A stretch of 64,000 nucleotides of DNA, from positions 372,001 to 436,000 of the forward strand of contig NC_083373.1 of NCBI RefSeq assembly GCF_029542785.1. Reading direction: 5' to 3'. Position numbers and translations under genes: made by a program. The stretch comes from Malassezia japonica (taxonomy: Eukaryota > Basidiomycota > Malasseziomycetes > Malasseziales > Malasseziaceae). Below, one piece after another: positions 62,301 through 64,000 of this stretch. The notes under the pieces are model-generated. The model was given only the letters and a program-made list of their open reading frames with translations, was not told the origin of the DNA and did not search any database. Each line of letters opens with the position of its first letter. The stretch's first letter is position 1.

Positions 62301-62534
62301 CCGAACAGCGCCGAGGTCGAGTACAATTTCGGGCGCGCGTACCACCAGCTCGGCCTGCTCCACCTCGCCGTGCCGCGCTACCAGCGCGTGCTCGAGATGG
62401 CCGAGCAGCCCAACAAGGCCGCCGGCGGCTTTGGTATGGCACGCGAGGCCGCCTTTAACCTCGCGCTGCTCTACGCCAGCGCCGGTTCTCCACATCTCGC
62501 ACAGGCGCTCTACCGGCGCTGGTTGGTTGTATAG
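59363..62534 (+). CDS. TFC4: Transcription factor IIIC tau131 subunit (Tfc4/Sfc4)
   Basis: Join 59363-61531, 61555-61684, 61707-62117, 62140-62534 (1034 aa); introns of 23, 22 and 22 nt. TFIIIC subunit that recruits TFIIIB to Pol III promoters. Acidic N-terminus (ELFDDVSEEEIESDASSDEYEP), then FTRLINAFTNEPSGR and two blocks of TPR repeats (EANLPAAIRQLEEVIRIEPTVKGAWYTLGMCFEEMG; QAVLLKDSGRQRAAVEAFQAILKIQPYD; ALDWYRTLADEALVDD...). The late part includes NRNHTIVQGLAILTQYADLRPNSAEVEYNFGRAYHQLGLLHLAV. An ATG at 59303 is also in frame, but it lies opposite the RPD3 start. 59363 is preferred. Confidence 0.92.
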
Positions 62535-62553
62535 ACACGTGGCAATTCCAACG
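62535..62553 (+). promoter_or_regulatory. 19-bp gap TFC4/EMC10 with CACGTG
   Basis: CACGTG at 62536-62541, starting one base after the TFC4 stop codon and 12 bp before the EMC10 ATG. Either the promoter lies inside TFC4 or the start site is extremely close to the ATG. Confidence 0.4.
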
Positions 62554-63452
62554 ATGCATTGGTCGAGGGCCGTGCTGCTGATCGCGGCGCTCGCGCAGGC
62601 CGTGCTGGCCGATAGCGAGACGTACACGTTGCTGCACCGTGCGCAAAAAGTACTGGATAGTGGAATGCAGACGTACTCGGCGTGGCAGCCGCGTGCGCTG
62701 ATTCGCGTGCCGACGACGGCGGCCGGCGGCGACGGTCTCCCTCTCCAGGAGGGCATCACGACCGAGACCAACTTCCCTGACCCGGACACGGACGCGTACT
62801 ACCAGCTGCTGGCAGTCAGGGGCGATGCGCGGTCATTTTCGCACGACGAGTGGCAGAAAAAGGTCGCGGATCTCGACGGTTTCCTCGCGTTTGTGAAGCT
62901 CGTATGTATTCTAGCTCATCCAGTGTCAACTGCGGACGGCTTCCGATGCGCCGCTTGAGGATATTGTGCAGCTGCACCTGTCAAAGCGCCCGCTCGGGCC
63001 CGGCGAGGCGGGCACGCCGCCGCGTGTCGTTGGCCTGTCGTATGCGATCCAGCCCCAGGTCCCGTACGACGACAATGCGTGCCCGGTGTTTGGCACCGGC
63101 GTAGCGACGCACCATTCCGACACCTTTTCGACGTCGGTCGAGATTATGGTGCCCGAGACGCCCGAGGTGTACGTCCCCTTTCTGACGCAGCCCCCTCCGC
63201 CTGGCCGAAGAACCGATCGACGAGACGACCGAAGAAGGCAAAGCCAAGGCCAAGGCCAAAAAGGCCGACGAGCCCTTTGATCCGATCGCGTTCGTCCGCA
63301 AGTACTGGCTGTATATCCTCCCGATTGTCATCCTAATGGCGATCCCTGTCGGCGAAGAGGTCGGTGAGCCCGCGCCACAGAGCGACCGCCCTGCACCGGG
63401 CCGCGTCGCGGCTGGGCCGGGCAAGGGCCCTGCGCGTGCGCCGCGCAAGTAG
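62554..63452 (+). CDS. EMC10: ER membrane protein complex subunit 10 (EMC10)
   Basis: Join 62554-62901, 62924-63168, 63191-63452 (284 aa); two 22-nt introns. Signal peptide MHWSRAVLLIAALAQAVLA, then a luminal beta-rich domain (YTLLHRAQKVL, PVFGTGVATHHSDTFSTSVEIMVPETPEV). A hydrophilic Lys/Ala/Glu stretch leads to a membrane segment (YWLYILPIVILMAIPV), followed by a short Pro/Gly/Arg-rich tail. This layout is that of fungal EMC10, an accessory subunit of the insertase for membrane proteins. The call is mainly from layout and the YWLYILP segment. Confidence 0.72.
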
Positions 63453-63517
63453 TCGTTCCCCTAGTGTACTCTACGCACACGATCTCTGCTGAGTCAGCAC
63501 ACTTTTTTTAGGCGACC

Positions 63518-64000
63518 ATGAGCCGGCCGGAGCATCAGGCGCCGCCGGAGATCTACTATGGCGACACCGAGGCGCGGAAATACACGGCAAAGTACGTACA
63601 GCTTCTCACACAGCACACGCAACCAAGATATCCAGGCCGAAATGGCGCTGCGTGCGATCGAGCTCATGGCGCTGCCGCCGCATCGGCACCCTGCCCTGAT
63701 TCTCGACATTGGGTGCGGCTCGGGCCTCTCTGGCGAGATTTTGACCGAGATGGGCCACGAGTGGATTGGATACGACATCAGTCCCAGCATGCTGAGCGTG
63801 GGCCTTGAGCGCGACGTCGAGGGCGATATGATTCTGTCGGACGCAGGGCACGGCTGCATGTTTCGTGCCGGCAGTTTCGACGGCGCGATCTCCATTTCGG
63901 TGCTACAGTGGCTGTGCAATGCAGACACGTCGTACAACTCGCCCGGCGCGCGTCTGAGCACATTCTTCACGACACTGTATGCGTCGCTGACGCGCGGCGC
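63518..64000 (+). CDS. BUD23: 18S rRNA m7G methyltransferase Bud23, N-terminal part
   Basis: Join 63518-63591, 63614-beyond 64000; one 22-nt intron. SAM-dependent enzyme that methylates 18S rRNA (with Trm112) during 40S maturation. Spliced N-terminus MSRPEHQAPPEIYYGDTEAR, then YTANTRNQDIQAEMALRAIEL. SAM motif I is LILDIGCGSGLSGEIL, followed by GYDISPSMLSVG, GDMILSDAGHG and the family mark FDGAISISVLQWLCNAD. The gene runs off the right edge about 155 codons in. Confidence 0.93.

Overview
The window is nuclear DNA of a very compact, GC-rich fungus, most likely a Malassezia-like basidiomycete yeast. This placement is inferred from the gene content, the spacing, the GC content and the introns; no marker gene was compared. 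It carries 37 protein genes. Those at the two ends (HSH155/SF3B1 on the left, BUD23 on the right) run off the window. I see no rRNA, tRNA, transposon or CRISPR array.

Layout: (1) 1-9438: HSH155 (partial), ESA1, a SIRT4-type sirtuin, CEX1/SCYL1 and MED14. (2) 9439-9781: a stretch that is only about 15% GC in its core, between the 3' ends of MED14 and a maltose O-acetyltransferase-family gene. (3) 9782-23343: the acetyltransferase, a possible bromodomain protein, RPN11, NUP120, a nickel/cobalt transporter, a kinesin-8-like motor and STE14. (4) 23530-29125: two tandem TRP-like (Flc/Pkd2) membrane proteins with visibly lower GC. (5) 29184-46316: URA4, a HUA1-like protein, cactin, LSM12, NDUFA2, DOM34, an unrecognised protein, a UPF0598 protein, a large coiled-coil protein, CPS1 and BOR1. 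(6) 46357-64000: RPC17, RSM18, THI6, PSF3, SEC10, RIX1, PEX2, MDP1, RPD3, TFC4, EMC10 and BUD23 (partial). These are housekeeping genes (transcription, splicing, translation quality control, peroxisome, exocyst, ribosome biogenesis) with no operon logic. They are organised instead as 13 head-to-head pairs, ten of them with 24-69 bp between start codons, and 12 tail-to-tail pairs with gaps down to 0 bp.

The most striking feature is the introns. I could place 48 by restoring reading frame and family homology: 29 are exactly 22 nt, 3 are 21 nt and 3 are 23 nt. The short class almost always starts GTACGT or a close variant. It ends with a branch-point-like CTNAC fused directly to the acceptor (CTCACCCAG, CTGACGCAG, CTAACACAG and similar), so the presumed branch A lies at intron position 17. 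The longest introns (41-46 nt) are confined to the two genes flanking the AT-rich stretch. A second signal is CACGTG, found 16 times in 11 of the promoters. The AT-rich trough is a candidate centromere core.

Coordinates of spliced genes below give the full span; exon joins are in the evidence text.
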